Shown here: one piece after another, positions 8,820 to 18,900 of the stretch | How the letters are laid out: the number at the start of each line of letters is the position of its first letter | Numbering within the stretch: the first letter of the stretch is position 1 | DNA from: Bacteroidia bacterium | Lineage (GTDB): Bacteria > Bacteroidota > Ignavibacteria > SZUA-365 | Assembly: GCA_027493955.1 (NCBI GenBank) | Contig: JAOSJT010000001.1 | Location: 186,001 to 250,000 of the forward strand | DNA: 64,000 nt | Direction of reading: 5' to 3' | Made by a program: the position numbers and the translations under genes | Notes under the pieces: generated by a model | The model's database searches: none | What the model was told of the DNA's origin: nothing | The model's input: only the letters and a program-made list of their open reading frames with translations

Positions 8820-9061
8820 GAGCAGGCATGGTTGCTTGAGCGCGTTTTCCACGATGCGACATCGTGGAAAACGCTATTACTCGTGTGCAAGCAAACACAT
8901 CGAAGTGCCTCCCGTTGACGATTTGCCGCATTCACTAAAGCGGTGAGCCCGGCTGTGTCCACTCCAAATCCGTTCCCGCTTCTGGCGGATTTCGTGGTAA
9001 ACAATCATGGATAGCGCTATCGCGTTGTTGATTTGATACGAGGCAATTTACTCGTGTCATT
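8797..9061. repeat. Long duplicated element, copy A (with hairpin)
   Basis: About 265 bases, beginning in the last codons of the response regulator, recur with roughly 75-80% identity by eye at 11127-11397. Shared landmarks are AGCAGGCAT, CGAAGTGCCTCCC, GATTTGCCGCA, ATTTCGTGGTAAACAATC and CAATTTACTC. Near the left end a perfect 15-bp stem (8842-8856 with 8860-8874) has a three-base loop. The hairpin may terminate the two-component operon but lacks a T-run. The rest of 8820-9235 holds no gene that I can support. Confidence 0.75.
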
Positions 9062-9235
9062 CTGGAGCTGCCATGGAAATTGATCATCAATCATACGCAT
9101 AGTGCGGAAATGCTCAAATTCCGGGCAACTTCGTACGGGCTCCGCTTAGAGAACATCTGCGGCGGAGGGTAAGGACGGAGCAACCAGCACGCCGCTTCTT
9201 CATTGATGATCGATTAAAAGGCAAAGGAAAGGCAA

Positions 9236-10915
9236 ATGAATAACATCAACAGCGCCTTTAAATGTATTGTACTAATCGCTACAGTATGGATGCTCCTCCC
9301 CGCCGTCCTCGCCGCCCAGGACTGGGCCTGGATGCACGGTACCAGGACAATAAATGAAAGAGGGATCTATGGCACATTGGGACTGCCTGATTCACTTTCG
9401 ACGCCGGGCAGCCGCAGTGGCGCATTCACCTGGAAGGCCAAGGACGGCACCTTCAGGCTGTTCGGTGGAAACACCCGCATAGCGGGACTTGTGATTCACG
9501 TCTATAACGACCTCTGGAAATTCGATGCGAACACCAATTTGTGGACATGGATGCACGGTCCGGACAGCGTCGATGATCCGGGACAATACGGAACCCGTTC
9601 AATGTCATCTGCCGCGAACGTCCCACCGGGGCGCGAAGCAGGCGTGAGTTGGGTAGACAGGAACGGGAATCTCTGGATGTTTGGCGGAAGTAAGGAAACA
9701 ACCTCCGGCCTTGGAACCGATTATTTCAATGATCTCTGGATGTTCGATGCAGAGCGAGGGGAGTGGGTTTGGATGCATGGCTCGAACAAGGTCGACCAGA
9801 ACGGTGTGTACGGCACAAAAGGTCTCCCGAACGGGGCGAACACACCCGGCTCACGCGAAGGTTCCGTCGGATGGACGGACCTGCTCGGTAACCTCTGGCT
9901 CTATGGAGGAAGAGGTGTTCCATTCAGTCAGATCACATTCAACGACTTGTGGAAATTCGACGCTGTTCAAAAAACGTGGACCTGGATGCAGGGTGATGAC
10001 AACACCAACAAACTTCCGGTGTACGGCACGCTGGGAGTACCCGCATCCGGAAACCAGCCCGGTGGACGGTTCTCTGCGACGGCATGGAGCGACAGCGAGG
10101 GAAATTTCTGGCTCTTCGGAGGTATGAGCGTGGAGGGGTCGGTGACATATAAAAACGATCTGTGGAAATTTATGCCGAGTACAGGCCAATGGACATGGGT
10201 ACACGGGCCTAAGGAAACAAATATTGCAGGGGTTTACGGCATGAAAGGTGTGCCCGATCATGCCAATGTTCCCGGCGCCCGCAGGAACTCCGTCGGCTGG
10301 ACTGCCGACGACGGAATGTTCTGGCTTTTCGGTGGGGAACATTACGACAGTAAGTCGGGCAGATTTCACCTGCAGAATGATCTCTGGCGTTATGACCCGC
10401 GAAACAACGAGTGGACCTGGATAGCAGGTGCAAAGGAAATGGACGAAAAGAGTCAATATGGCATCAGAGGCATCCCTTCTACCGGAAATGCGCCGGGTGC
10501 CCGCAAGGCGGCTGCCGCGTGGGCGCACAATAACAGCGAGTTCTGGATGTTTGGTGGCTTGGGCTATACGGAAATGCTCGCAGGTTTTACCAACGATCTC
10601 TGGCGAATAAGCACATTTGTGAACAATGCTGACCGAGTCGACGAGCCGCGGCGTGATGTGTCCCTTTCGCTTATCGGTTCGGAACCGTTTTCAAAGAGGT
10701 TTACAATATCCTGCCGCGCCAGCGGCAATCAGTCGTTCCTGCTTGAGATTCGAGATCTGCATGGTCGGCGTGTACACCTGCTGACTGAAGGCATCGGCGC
10801 GCCCGAAGAACGTATCTTCGTCTGGGACGCGAGCGCGATGCCGCCCGGCGTGTATTTCTGCTGTCTGCACGTAGGTGAAATAATGAAGACGATGAAAATC
10901 CTGCTGCTGCGTTGA
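9236..10915 (+). CDS. Kelch-propeller secreted protein with T9SS sorting domain
   Basis: 559 residues. The signal peptide ends near VLAAQ. Residues ~30-455 are six or more Kelch-type blades of ~70 residues, each with NDLWKFD, W-x-WMHG, YGTLG, PG-x-R and WLFGG elements. Such propellers bind carbohydrate or protein partners outside the cell; no catalytic residues of galactose oxidase are evident. The last ~85 residues (LSLIGSEPFSKRF, LEIRDLHGRRVHLL, MPPGVYFC) are a type A sorting domain, so export by Sec and then T9SS is expected. A purine-rich AGGAAAGG lies just before the ATG. The protein at 21591-23609 is a clear paralogue. It sits between the two copies of the duplicated element. Confidence 0.88.
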   Translation: MNNINSAFKCIVLIATVWMLLPAVLAAQDWAWMHGTRTINERGIYGTLGLPDSLSTPGSRSGAFTWKAKDGTFRLFGGNTRIAGLVIHVYNDLWKFDANTNLWTWMHGPDSVDDPGQYGTRSMSSAANVPPGREAGVSWVDRNGNLWMFGGSKETTSGLGTDYFNDLWMFDAERGEWVWMHGSNKVDQNGVYGTKGLPNGANTPGSREGSVGWTDLLGNLWLYGGRGVPFSQITFNDLWKFDAVQKTWTWMQGDDNTNKLPVYGTLGVPASGNQPGGRFSATAWSDSEGNFWLFGGMSVEGSVTYKNDLWKFMPSTGQWTWVHGPKETNIAGVYGMKGVPDHANVPGARRNSVGWTADDGMFWLFGGEHYDSKSGRFHLQNDLWRYDPRNNEWTWIAGAKEMDEKSQYGIRGIPSTGNAPGARKAAAAWAHNNSEFWMFGGLGYTEMLAGFTNDLWRISTFVNNADRVDEPRRDVSLSLIGSEPFSKRFTISCRASGNQSFLLEIRDLHGRRVHLLTEGIGAPEERIFVWDASAMPPGVYFCCLHVGEIMKTMKILLLR

Positions 10916-11126
10916 GGTTCAGGTCAAGAGATTCGAAAACGTTAGCCGGAAGTACACAAGACAAGCTCTTCATTCGCTATGTCGCATCGCTACGTTTGTA
11001 TCGAGGGCAATGTTCATACCAGCTCCAGGCTTGATCGTACACCTGATACAGGCAGCGGAGCAGAGCGATGGATGTGTGATGGTCAGACAACAGGGCCACC
11101 TGAAGCACCAAAAGCTTTTACCGAAG

Positions 11127-11397
11127 TCACCATCAGCATGGGGTTGATGGGGATGGCAAAGCAGGCATAGCTGTTTGATCGCGTTTCCCACGATGCAATA
11201 TTGTGGATAACGCGATTATTCGTTCGCAACGAAACACGGCGAAGTGCCTCCCATGGATGATTTGCCGCAGTCAATGAAGCGATGAGCCGGGCTGTTTCCA
11301 CTCCAGATCGTTTCTGCTTCTGGCGTATTTCGTGGTAAACAATCATGGATATCGCTATCGCGTGGCTGCATGAAGCAACACAATTTACTCTTGTCAT
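11127..11397. repeat. Long duplicated element, copy B
   Basis: The second copy of the 8797-9061 element. It begins with a decayed echo of the response-regulator tail (VTISMGLMGM against AAIRMGLTGV), so the duplication once included part of that gene. The hairpin at 11180-11214 survives but with mismatches. Apart from this copy, 10916-11439 contains nothing I can assign. Confidence 0.75.
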
Positions 11398-11439
11398 TTT
11401 ATGCGCGTCATGGATCTTTGATCATCAGCCAACGGCGTT

Positions 11440-11712
11440 ATGAATACTGATCCCGTCATCACAAAGCTTATTTACCCCGATCCCTTCGAGCCAGCCGGTT
11501 TGGAGGTGGATTTGCCGGACGACGCTCTGGTCACCGTCACTGTGACGGACGATGCCGGCACCATCATCCATACCGTAGTCAATAGCGTACCCATGCAAAA
11601 GGGCAGACACACAATCTCCCTGATCGGTGGCGTAGACCGGCGCGGTCCGCTGTATTGTCGTCTCACCGCCGTCATCGGAAGCGAGACGGTGCAGGTGGTG
11701 AAGGGGTTGTGA
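11440..11712 (+). CDS. Stand-alone sorting-domain-like small protein
   Basis: 90 residues (MNTDPVITKLIYPDPFEPAG at the start) with the pattern of a T9SS type A domain: a strand-rich VTVTVTDDAGTIIHTV, then a GRHTISL turn and a closing YCRLTAVIGSETVQVVKG. It lacks a signal peptide and any passenger domain. Either it is the leftover end of a lost secreted protein or a small cytoplasmic protein with the same beta-sandwich fold. There is no strong ribosome-binding site. It follows duplicated element copy B by 43 bases. Confidence 0.5.
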   Translation: MNTDPVITKLIYPDPFEPAGLEVDLPDDALVTVTVTDDAGTIIHTVVNSVPMQKGRHTISLIGGVDRRGPLYCRLTAVIGSETVQVVKGL

Positions 11713-11883
11713 TGGAAAATCTCACTAGTGAATGCTGAAGATATCGAGTTGCAGGTGAAGTTCATGAACCCATAAACCAAACATTGCCACAATGAAGCTT
11801 CGGCTACGATTAGAAAATGTGTTTATTGAACAGTGTATAACCGCTTAGCATCTGTGAATTCCGGTATCACAAAGAGGTGAATC

Positions 11884-14800
11884 ATGAAAAGAATGCTTCA
11901 ATACTTGGGGTTCACAGGCTTGAGTGGCCAGTCATCTCCTGCGAAAAAATTGATTCTGATTGGAGTGGCGCTCTGCCTGCACGCACCTCAGGTGATGCTG
12001 GCCCAGCCTGTCTGCGGCACAAATTATGCGCCGAGCACAGCTTTTCCTGTCCAGCAGGGAGAATGCTGTTTCGATCTTGGATTGTACACCGGTTCGCTCA
12101 CTCCGACGGCTGTAACTATACAGGCTGTGGGTAGCACGGGACCACAGATTGGATCTGCAACTACGACGATTACATATTGGACGGCGACGAACGTAACATC
12201 GTCGTACATCCGTTATTCTGGTGTATCGACTCTATTAGACTGTGACGACCACCACAGACAATTTACCTTTTGCGTCACCAATGCATACGGTGATGTCACA
12301 TTGCACTGCCAGGTATGGTCAAATAATACGATGATTAAAACATGTGACACCACCATCCACTGTTGGGACGATCCTTGCAATGACATCGACCTACTGAAGA
12401 CAGGCCCATGCTCGTGGGACCTGACCTTTGTAAATACGAATTATGGAAATTTCGCAGTAGATGGATTTCATATTTCCGCAATATCACCTTCAGGCGCAGG
12501 GATAAGCCTTCTTACACCTCCGTCCGGCTGGAACCTGACTTCTGAAACCCCGCAAGCATTCACTATTGCGCCGGACGATCCGAACGACGCTATCCCGGCG
12601 AATGGTACTTTGCAAGGCCTGACCTTCACGACAGACGTCACCTGTCAGCCAGTGGAATTCATGTGGAAAACGGTCACCAGTGACCCAGCAACGAGTGACA
12701 GCACGCTCTGTAAAGGAACGGGGACTATCACCTGCTGTGATTGTGAACCCGGAGTTTTTACGAAGATTCCGTCTGGATCAACGGGTGATTGCTGTTTCAA
12801 GTTCGAGATACTGAACCAGAATCCCTACCTGAAGGACGTGACCGAAATCCAATTCACGGTAATCGGCGGCGGCGTCATCAGCAATGCCAGCCACACCGGA
12901 GTCCCAACTTTCAACAACAACGCGCCAGGGAATACTGTTACATTCCAAAACGGTACCATCCCTCTTGGAACGACTGGAACCGGATTTACCTTGTGCTTTG
13001 ACAATATCCCATCCATGCCCTTCACGGTGGAATATTCGACATACTGGACGAACGGAAGCGAGAGGCGCTTGCTATGCACATTTCAGAAGGTACTTGAGTG
13101 TTGTGATTGCGAAGGGAGTTTCGTACCGCTGCCAGCGATTCCAGGCTGTGGTTGTTTGTATGAATTGAGCACCATCAATCCAGATCCGATAAATAAGATT
13201 GTCCTGTCGATTCCGTCAGGCACCTTCACCTGCCCGACTGTTGGTAGCTCATTGGCGGGATGGACTGCGAGCGCGCCGGGGGGCAGTACGATAGAATTTA
13301 CCGCGCCTACGAACACCAGCCTTCCCGCATGTACGTTGGGGAAATTATCCTTTGGAATTTCAGAAACAGCATTGGTGAAGTACGAGACGTTCTTTAACTC
13401 GGAGCCAATTTGTGACGGCAAGGAACTGCTGACGTGCACGCCGCCGCCGCCATGCGATATACAGTGGAGCACCTTAACACCTGACGCGAACTGCCCATGC
13501 AGATATAAAGTTTCAATATCCAATCCCGATGATGTCGTAAAGATCGTGCTTGAGTCACTCGATGCTGGAGTGAATATCACTTCAGTCTCTGTCCTTAGCG
13601 GAACGCTAACAACGATTTCAGGGGCGTTGCCGGGGACGCAGGTGGAGTTTATCGGTGGGACTGCGGGAGCAACTCTCCCGGCTGGTAGCACTCAGGAAAT
13701 TGAATTCTGCATGGATGGCTCAGCGGACGTTCAGATTAAGTCATATGAGACGATCGGCATGGTGGTCTGCTGGGATAAGACCACTTTGATCTGCAATCCA
13801 TGCAGCTGCGAATTGGAAGAGCTGCCGGTAATAGTACTGGATGACTGCCCATGCGCAAAACGGATTCGTATAGAGAATCCTGATCCGGTGAATATGATCG
13901 TTCTTACTGCGACTGGTGGACAGATTATGGATGTGAATCTCGGGCCACAGTTCAGCGGCTGGCAGCAAACCATGTTACCTTCATCAACAATCACGCTTGT
14001 GGCTGCAAATCTCACACCGTCCCTCCCGGCTTGCACAGACGGATTCCTTGAGATATGTGTCGACCAGCAGTGCACCGTCGCCATTGAAACATTTTTCAAG
14101 GATCCCGCAATCACAACGCCGATACCCGTTTGCGATTGGGATATAGAGATCAAATGTAAGGTGAAAAACTGCTGCGACCCGGATCATTGGAAACACAGCG
14201 CAATCCCGCATGACGTCAGTTGGGACGCGTTTATTACATCCGGTTCACCGCCGGTGATTTGGCCGCCGACAGCGTACGTTGTGCTGCACTTGACTTCGGA
14301 CAAGCCCGTAACGCGTGTTTCAGTGATTAACGAGCGCACCTGGATTTCGGCGCCGGGCATACCCCCGAACGGAACAAAGGATGTCACAGGCTATTTCTGC
14401 GGCGCTCGGGCCTCTTCCATTCCCATGATACCGCTAGTTCCGGGTACGGGACCATGGTCAACTACACCCATTCTTGGCACAGGCGGCTTCGGGTTGCATG
14501 ATTTGACCGTCGGCTCTTCCGTTGCACTGCCATGGATACTTGGGGGAGGTCCGCGTGTAATCACGTGGAATAACGTTTCCACCACAGGTTCGGACTGCGC
14601 CGGAAGCCCGAGCTGCAATCTTGGGTCGCCCACTCCGATTGTTGTTGCGATCGGCTGGAGACCGGGTGAGATGCCCACGGTTCAGGATCGTCAATTCAAC
14701 TTCAGAATGCGAGTGGAATTCACGAACGAGGATTGCGTCACCTGCTGGGACATCGTTGATGGCAAGCTTGCTATCCCGAATAGCGCCTACAACAGCAATC

Positions 14801-15897
14801 CAACGCTGTGTTCCTCGCAACTTTCGATGACCAACGCAACCGACGGCGTGCTCTCTATATCCGTACCAGACACCGAGCATATACCCGACGATCTCAAGCT
14901 GATCCGCGTATCCATGGCGCCGGATACGTCGGTGAGAATTACCTCCATGCGGAATGAGACGACTGGCAAGGCTGCCATCGTGCGAGATAATTCGGCCGCA
15001 ATATCGGTAGATATCGGGAAGGGGCAAAGCGTGAGATATACTATCCGTTACGACAATCCGCAGCCTGTCCTGCTGATTCCCAACTCGCTCCTTCTGAGCG
15101 GGGTGCGTGGGTCACCGCTGGACAGCACCGTGTACGAAGCATTCGAATTGCCAACGAAGGTCGTCGGAAGAGTCCCTGTGCAAGCATCCGACCCCTTGGA
15201 TTCACTTCTGGTGTCAGAAGCTGATTGTCCGTCCGTGCGGACAGTCAAGATGCACCTTATGAAACCGAGAAATGGAGAGATCCAATGGGTCATATGGAGC
15301 GACGTATACCGAAGCCGGATACTCGCTACTGGTTCGCCGATATTTACAGAGGACGCGGCCAAAGGACAGAGAAGCATCAAGTCGGGGCGGCACCGGATCT
15401 GGGGGCTTCCGGATACGTCTACATGGAAACCGATGCGGGACAAGGCTCCGGATTTCCCGTTGCAAGCCGAGGTTTTTCTGACGCTGTGCAGTCCCCCGAA
15501 TGAGAAAGTGGAAATCAACGTGGTCAAGATTACCGCGAGCGGGGACACGCTGTCCTTTGTTACAGTGCTGGTAGATTCAATTGTGCAAAGCATCGGAAAC
15601 CAGGACCGTGATCCCGTACCGATTGCTCGTACACTCTTAATAGCACCGGTATATCCAAATCCAGCCAAAGAACATGCGAGCGTACAGATACGTGTTCTTA
15701 GAGCGGAACAGCGGGTTACACTTAGCATTAAGGACATGGCGGGACGCGACGTGCTGCGTCTGTTCGAGAACGAGCTTCTGACCATCGGAGATCATCTGGT
15801 CTGTTTAGACCTGGATGGACTTCCCGCCGGAGTTTACCATCTCGTCGCGAACAACGGCGGCAATATTGCGACCAGACCTCTCATCATTGTTCGATGA
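11884..15897 (+). CDS. Giant secreted Cys-rich repeat protein with T9SS sorting domain
   Basis: 1337 residues, with a good AAAGAGGTG before the ATG and an unusually long N-terminal region before the signal core (LILIGVALCLHAPQVMLAQ). Residues ~30-760 hold tandem ~100-residue modules marked by paired cysteines (CCDCEPG, CCDCEG, CSCELEE) and an N-P-D-x-x-x-x-IVL strand (INPDPINKIVL, SNPDDVVKIVL, ENPDPVNMIVL). From ~763 (CCDPDHW) to ~1240 lies a module shared with the next gene (SDKPVTRVSVINERTW). The last ~85 residues are a type A sorting domain (YPNPAKEHASVQIRV, IKDMAGRDVL, LPAGVYHLV). Disulphide-stabilised surface or adhesin function is likely but unproven. It is followed after 84 bases by its partial paralogue. 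Confidence 0.85.
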   Translation: MKRMLQYLGFTGLSGQSSPAKKLILIGVALCLHAPQVMLAQPVCGTNYAPSTAFPVQQGECCFDLGLYTGSLTPTAVTIQAVGSTGPQIGSATTTITYWTATNVTSSYIRYSGVSTLLDCDDHHRQFTFCVTNAYGDVTLHCQVWSNNTMIKTCDTTIHCWDDPCNDIDLLKTGPCSWDLTFVNTNYGNFAVDGFHISAISPSGAGISLLTPPSGWNLTSETPQAFTIAPDDPNDAIPANGTLQGLTFTTDVTCQPVEFMWKTVTSDPATSDSTLCKGTGTITCCDCEPGVFTKIPSGSTGDCCFKFEILNQNPYLKDVTEIQFTVIGGGVISNASHTGVPTFNNNAPGNTVTFQNGTIPLGTTGTGFTLCFDNIPSMPFTVEYSTYWTNGSERRLLCTFQKVLECCDCEGSFVPLPAIPGCGCLYELSTINPDPINKIVLSIPSGTFTCPTVGSSLAGWTASAPGGSTIEFTAPTNTSLPACTLGKLSFGISETALVKYETFFNSEPICDGKELLTCTPPPPCDIQWSTLTPDANCPCRYKVSISNPDDVVKIVLESLDAGVNITSVSVLSGTLTTISGALPGTQVEFIGGTAGATLPAGSTQEIEFCMDGSADVQIKSYETIGMVVCWDKTTLICNPCSCELEELPVIVLDDCPCAKRIRIENPDPVNMIVLTATGGQIMDVNLGPQFSGWQQTMLPSSTITLVAANLTPSLPACTDGFLEICVDQQCTVAIETFFKDPAITTPIPVCDWDIEIKCKVKNCCDPDHWKHSAIPHDVSWDAFITSGSPPVIWPPTAYVVLHLTSDKPVTRVSVINERTWISAPGIPPNGTKDVTGYFCGARASSIPMIPLVPGTGPWSTTPILGTGGFGLHDLTVGSSVALPWILGGGPRVITWNNVSTTGSDCAGSPSCNLGSPTPIVVAIGWRPGEMPTVQDRQFNFRMRVEFTNEDCVTCWDIVDGKLAIPNSAYNSNPTLCSSQLSMTNATDGVLSISVPDTEHIPDDLKLIRVSMAPDTSVRITSMRNETTGKAAIVRDNSAAISVDIGKGQSVRYTIRYDNPQPVLLIPNSLLLSGVRGSPLDSTVYEAFELPTKVVGRVPVQASDPLDSLLVSEADCPSVRTVKMHLMKPRNGEIQWVIWSDVYRSRILATGSPIFTEDAAKGQRSIKSGRHRIWGLPDTSTWKPMRDKAPDFPLQAEVFLTLCSPPNEKVEINVVKITASGDTLSFVTVLVDSIVQSIGNQDRDPVPIARTLLIAPVYPNPAKEHASVQIRVLRAEQRVTLSIKDMAGRDVLRLFENELLTIGDHLVCLDLDGLPAGVYHLVANNGGNIATRPLIIVR

Positions 15898-15981
15898 GCG
15901 CAGGAAATGAATTCCCGGTTCGTACCAACGACAACTGAATTGATGAACTTCCCGGTCAAAGACAGAAATCGGAGATTCGAA

Positions 15982-18900
15982 ATGCAGAAGCATATATTCC
16001 ACGCTATCATAGTATTTGCGGTAGTCTCATTTCTAGCCGCACCCCGTTGCGCTTCGCAGAGCAACACCACGCCCGAAGTGGAGCTCGACGGCTTCCGTCT
16101 GAAACTTTCGGTAAGTGATCTGGAGATTCTGACAGGGGAGCAGTTCTCCTACCACATTGATTTTACAATTCCTGGAGGAGCGTCGGGTGTCAAAATTGCA
16201 TTGCAGATCCCGTCGGGTTTGGAATTCATCGGTCTTACATACGATCAGGCCGCCTCGGGGAATCCGGCTACTGAGCCTCCATCACTGCCTCCGGTCTACC
16301 ACCCTTTCAACGGTGATCTGGGAATTGATTGGGGCTCAGCGGTTTTCGCGCAACCCTTGACAGGCCTCTTCACCGTGAGCGTTCGTTACGCGACAGGCAG
16401 CACATGCCCGGGTCCGAATAACGCGGTGAATTGTTTTGCACATCTTCACGGTGTGATTGACAATCAGGCGACGGATTTAAGTACCGATATATTGGGGACA
16501 GCACCCCTGATCGTTCCCAATCCGTGGAACATCAGTAAAGTCGTACTGGGTGCATCAACCGATGCAGATTTTCCCGGATGTGAGCAAGGTGTGAGCGGAA
16601 AAGTCGTCAGATATAGATGGCGACTTGCGCAAAACGACGGCACGACAGGTCAATTGGACCTGACTAATATAATAGTTACAGACGATCTGGGGCAGTATGC
16701 TGAAAGCGTAGACCTTGTCAACACTTACGACGCATCATCATCAATTGCAAGTGTAACACAAACCAACAATCCTAACCTAACGCTAACCTGGTCGGTTAAC
16801 CCGCTTGCAGCCAACGGCAGCAGTGAAGCATGGGTCATCTACGAAGTTACATATGCACCTGGGGCTACCTCTCCGCAGAAAAACAAGGTCGAATTTGAAG
16901 GCAACCTCGGTTCATCCACGTCAAACTGCGGTCAACTCACTGGCGAAAGTAACGAGACCTGCGTGCGCTTGGAACGACCGGGCGCTGGATTTATTGATAA
17001 GGGCGTATATACGCAGGGGCAACCCGGATGCAGCGGATTTTATCGGATCCTGTTCGTGAATAATACTGGGTACCCCATACCCGCAGATCAATTGGTGATT
17101 CATGATCCGTTCGCAGTTGACCTTGAAAATTTTGGCCCCGTGGATTTAAATTCTTACGCGTTCACAAAGTTTTTAATTACACATTCTCCTACAGATATCG
17201 AGCCATGGCTAACGCTAACAAATTACGTTGAAATACCAGAAATCAATCCATCTGAGGGATATATCATCACGGTCCCTTTCATGATCAAAATTGGCGTTTC
17301 ACCTGGTACGCTAGTGGAGAACAAGGTTACGGCAACAAACGGGGCAGATCAATCCTCCGCGTATGTAAAATTCAAAGTCAAGAGCGACAAGCCAATATTG
17401 TGCCTCAAGAAAGCGGTCTGCGGCGAACAGCCCGAGTATCACCCGGGCGATGTGCTGCGCTTCAGGATTGGAATCCGCAATATCGGATCTACAGTTTTAC
17501 TAGGCGCATCCATCACGGATGTCCTGGATCAGAATCTGGAGTACCTCGGCAACGAATCATTTTACTCTACGACCAACTGGGATGAGGCTTGCTCTCCGAC
17601 AGGGCCTGTTAATTCTTGGGCCCCGCCCTTCAGTGTTGTCGGAAATCAACTCGAAATAGGAGCATTCGACCTGGATGCCTCGTGTCAGGATGTGTTCCTG
17701 AATATGTGCGACGGCTATGGGAGTGATATCACGACTGTCCCATGCCATTTTATGGAATTCGATGCGCAAGTTAAGGAAGACGCGGCCGTCGGGAACATCC
17801 CCAATTTCTTCACGGTCAATGCCACTAATCTAGATCCTGACGAAACATCAAATACCGTGTTGGTCAATGTGGTTGGGACGGCAAGCTTCACTACAGAAAC
17901 CTCATTCAATGTTCAGAATGTGCTTCCCGGGAGCGCTCCCATCAAGACGCTTCGCTTTGAGAAAGGAGCGGGCACAAAAGTCGCTCTCAGGCACCTGACC
18001 ATGGTGGATTTGTTGCCTCGCTCGTCAAGTCCTGATGATTACTTTATTGATGCGCCTTGCACCGCTCCGGGAAGAGGCAGCAGTACCGATCTCAGCTACC
18101 AATCCACAGTTCAGGTGACGCAGGACGGCCAGTCAGCTTTCCCCGAGCCGTGTTACGACGACGCGGCAACAGGTGTGAGTATAATTCCTCTGGCGCCAAA
18201 CTCCGGGAGCTACCCGAATTATCCGTCCCAAATGTTTACGACGGACTGCTTCTCGATGATTTCGCCGAATTGGACATGGGGAAACATTTTGGCTGGTGTT
18301 CGGAATGTAGGTTGGTATTTTCCCGCTCCGCTATTACCCTCGTCTACGAATGTGCAGGTTGATTTCGTTACTGGTGTATCTCCTAATGCAATGGCTGGCG
18401 ATGTAGCGTGCAACACTTTCATCGCAAACGCCGCAGTAAGACGGCTTTACAACAGCACTACGACAGTTGATGAACCCATGTGCCAGCAGGAGTCAGCACC
18501 GGCCTGTGTCACGGTGGAAGGGCCGCCACCGACGAACTGCTGTGATCAGACGACGTTCCCGAGGAGCGCAAGTGTGATGGAAACTGTTTTCGGTGCTGGA
18601 AATATGGTCTTGCCGCCACGGATGCGCATAAAACTCCACGTGCAATCAGACAAACCGGTCACCCGCTTCTCCGTGGTCAACGACAGAACCTGGGTAACCG
18701 ACGGACCGTCAGCAGCGACCGAGCAGGATGTATCGGGTTTCTTCATCTCCGCGCAAGGCAATTCTTCCGGATCGGGAACCTGGCTTTTGTCACAATCCAG
18801 CCAGGCAAATCCGTTGGTCTGCGAGCCGGATGGCGCTAACGCGACCGGGTTGCCCGACCTGCGCGTGTATGCCCCGATGCCGCCTCCTTCGCCGTACAAT

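Noticed and set aside
7761-8852. 363-residue minus-strand frame opposite the kinase and regulator
   Set aside because: It is antisense to two genes with intact, well-conserved motifs; GC-rich codon third positions create such shadows.
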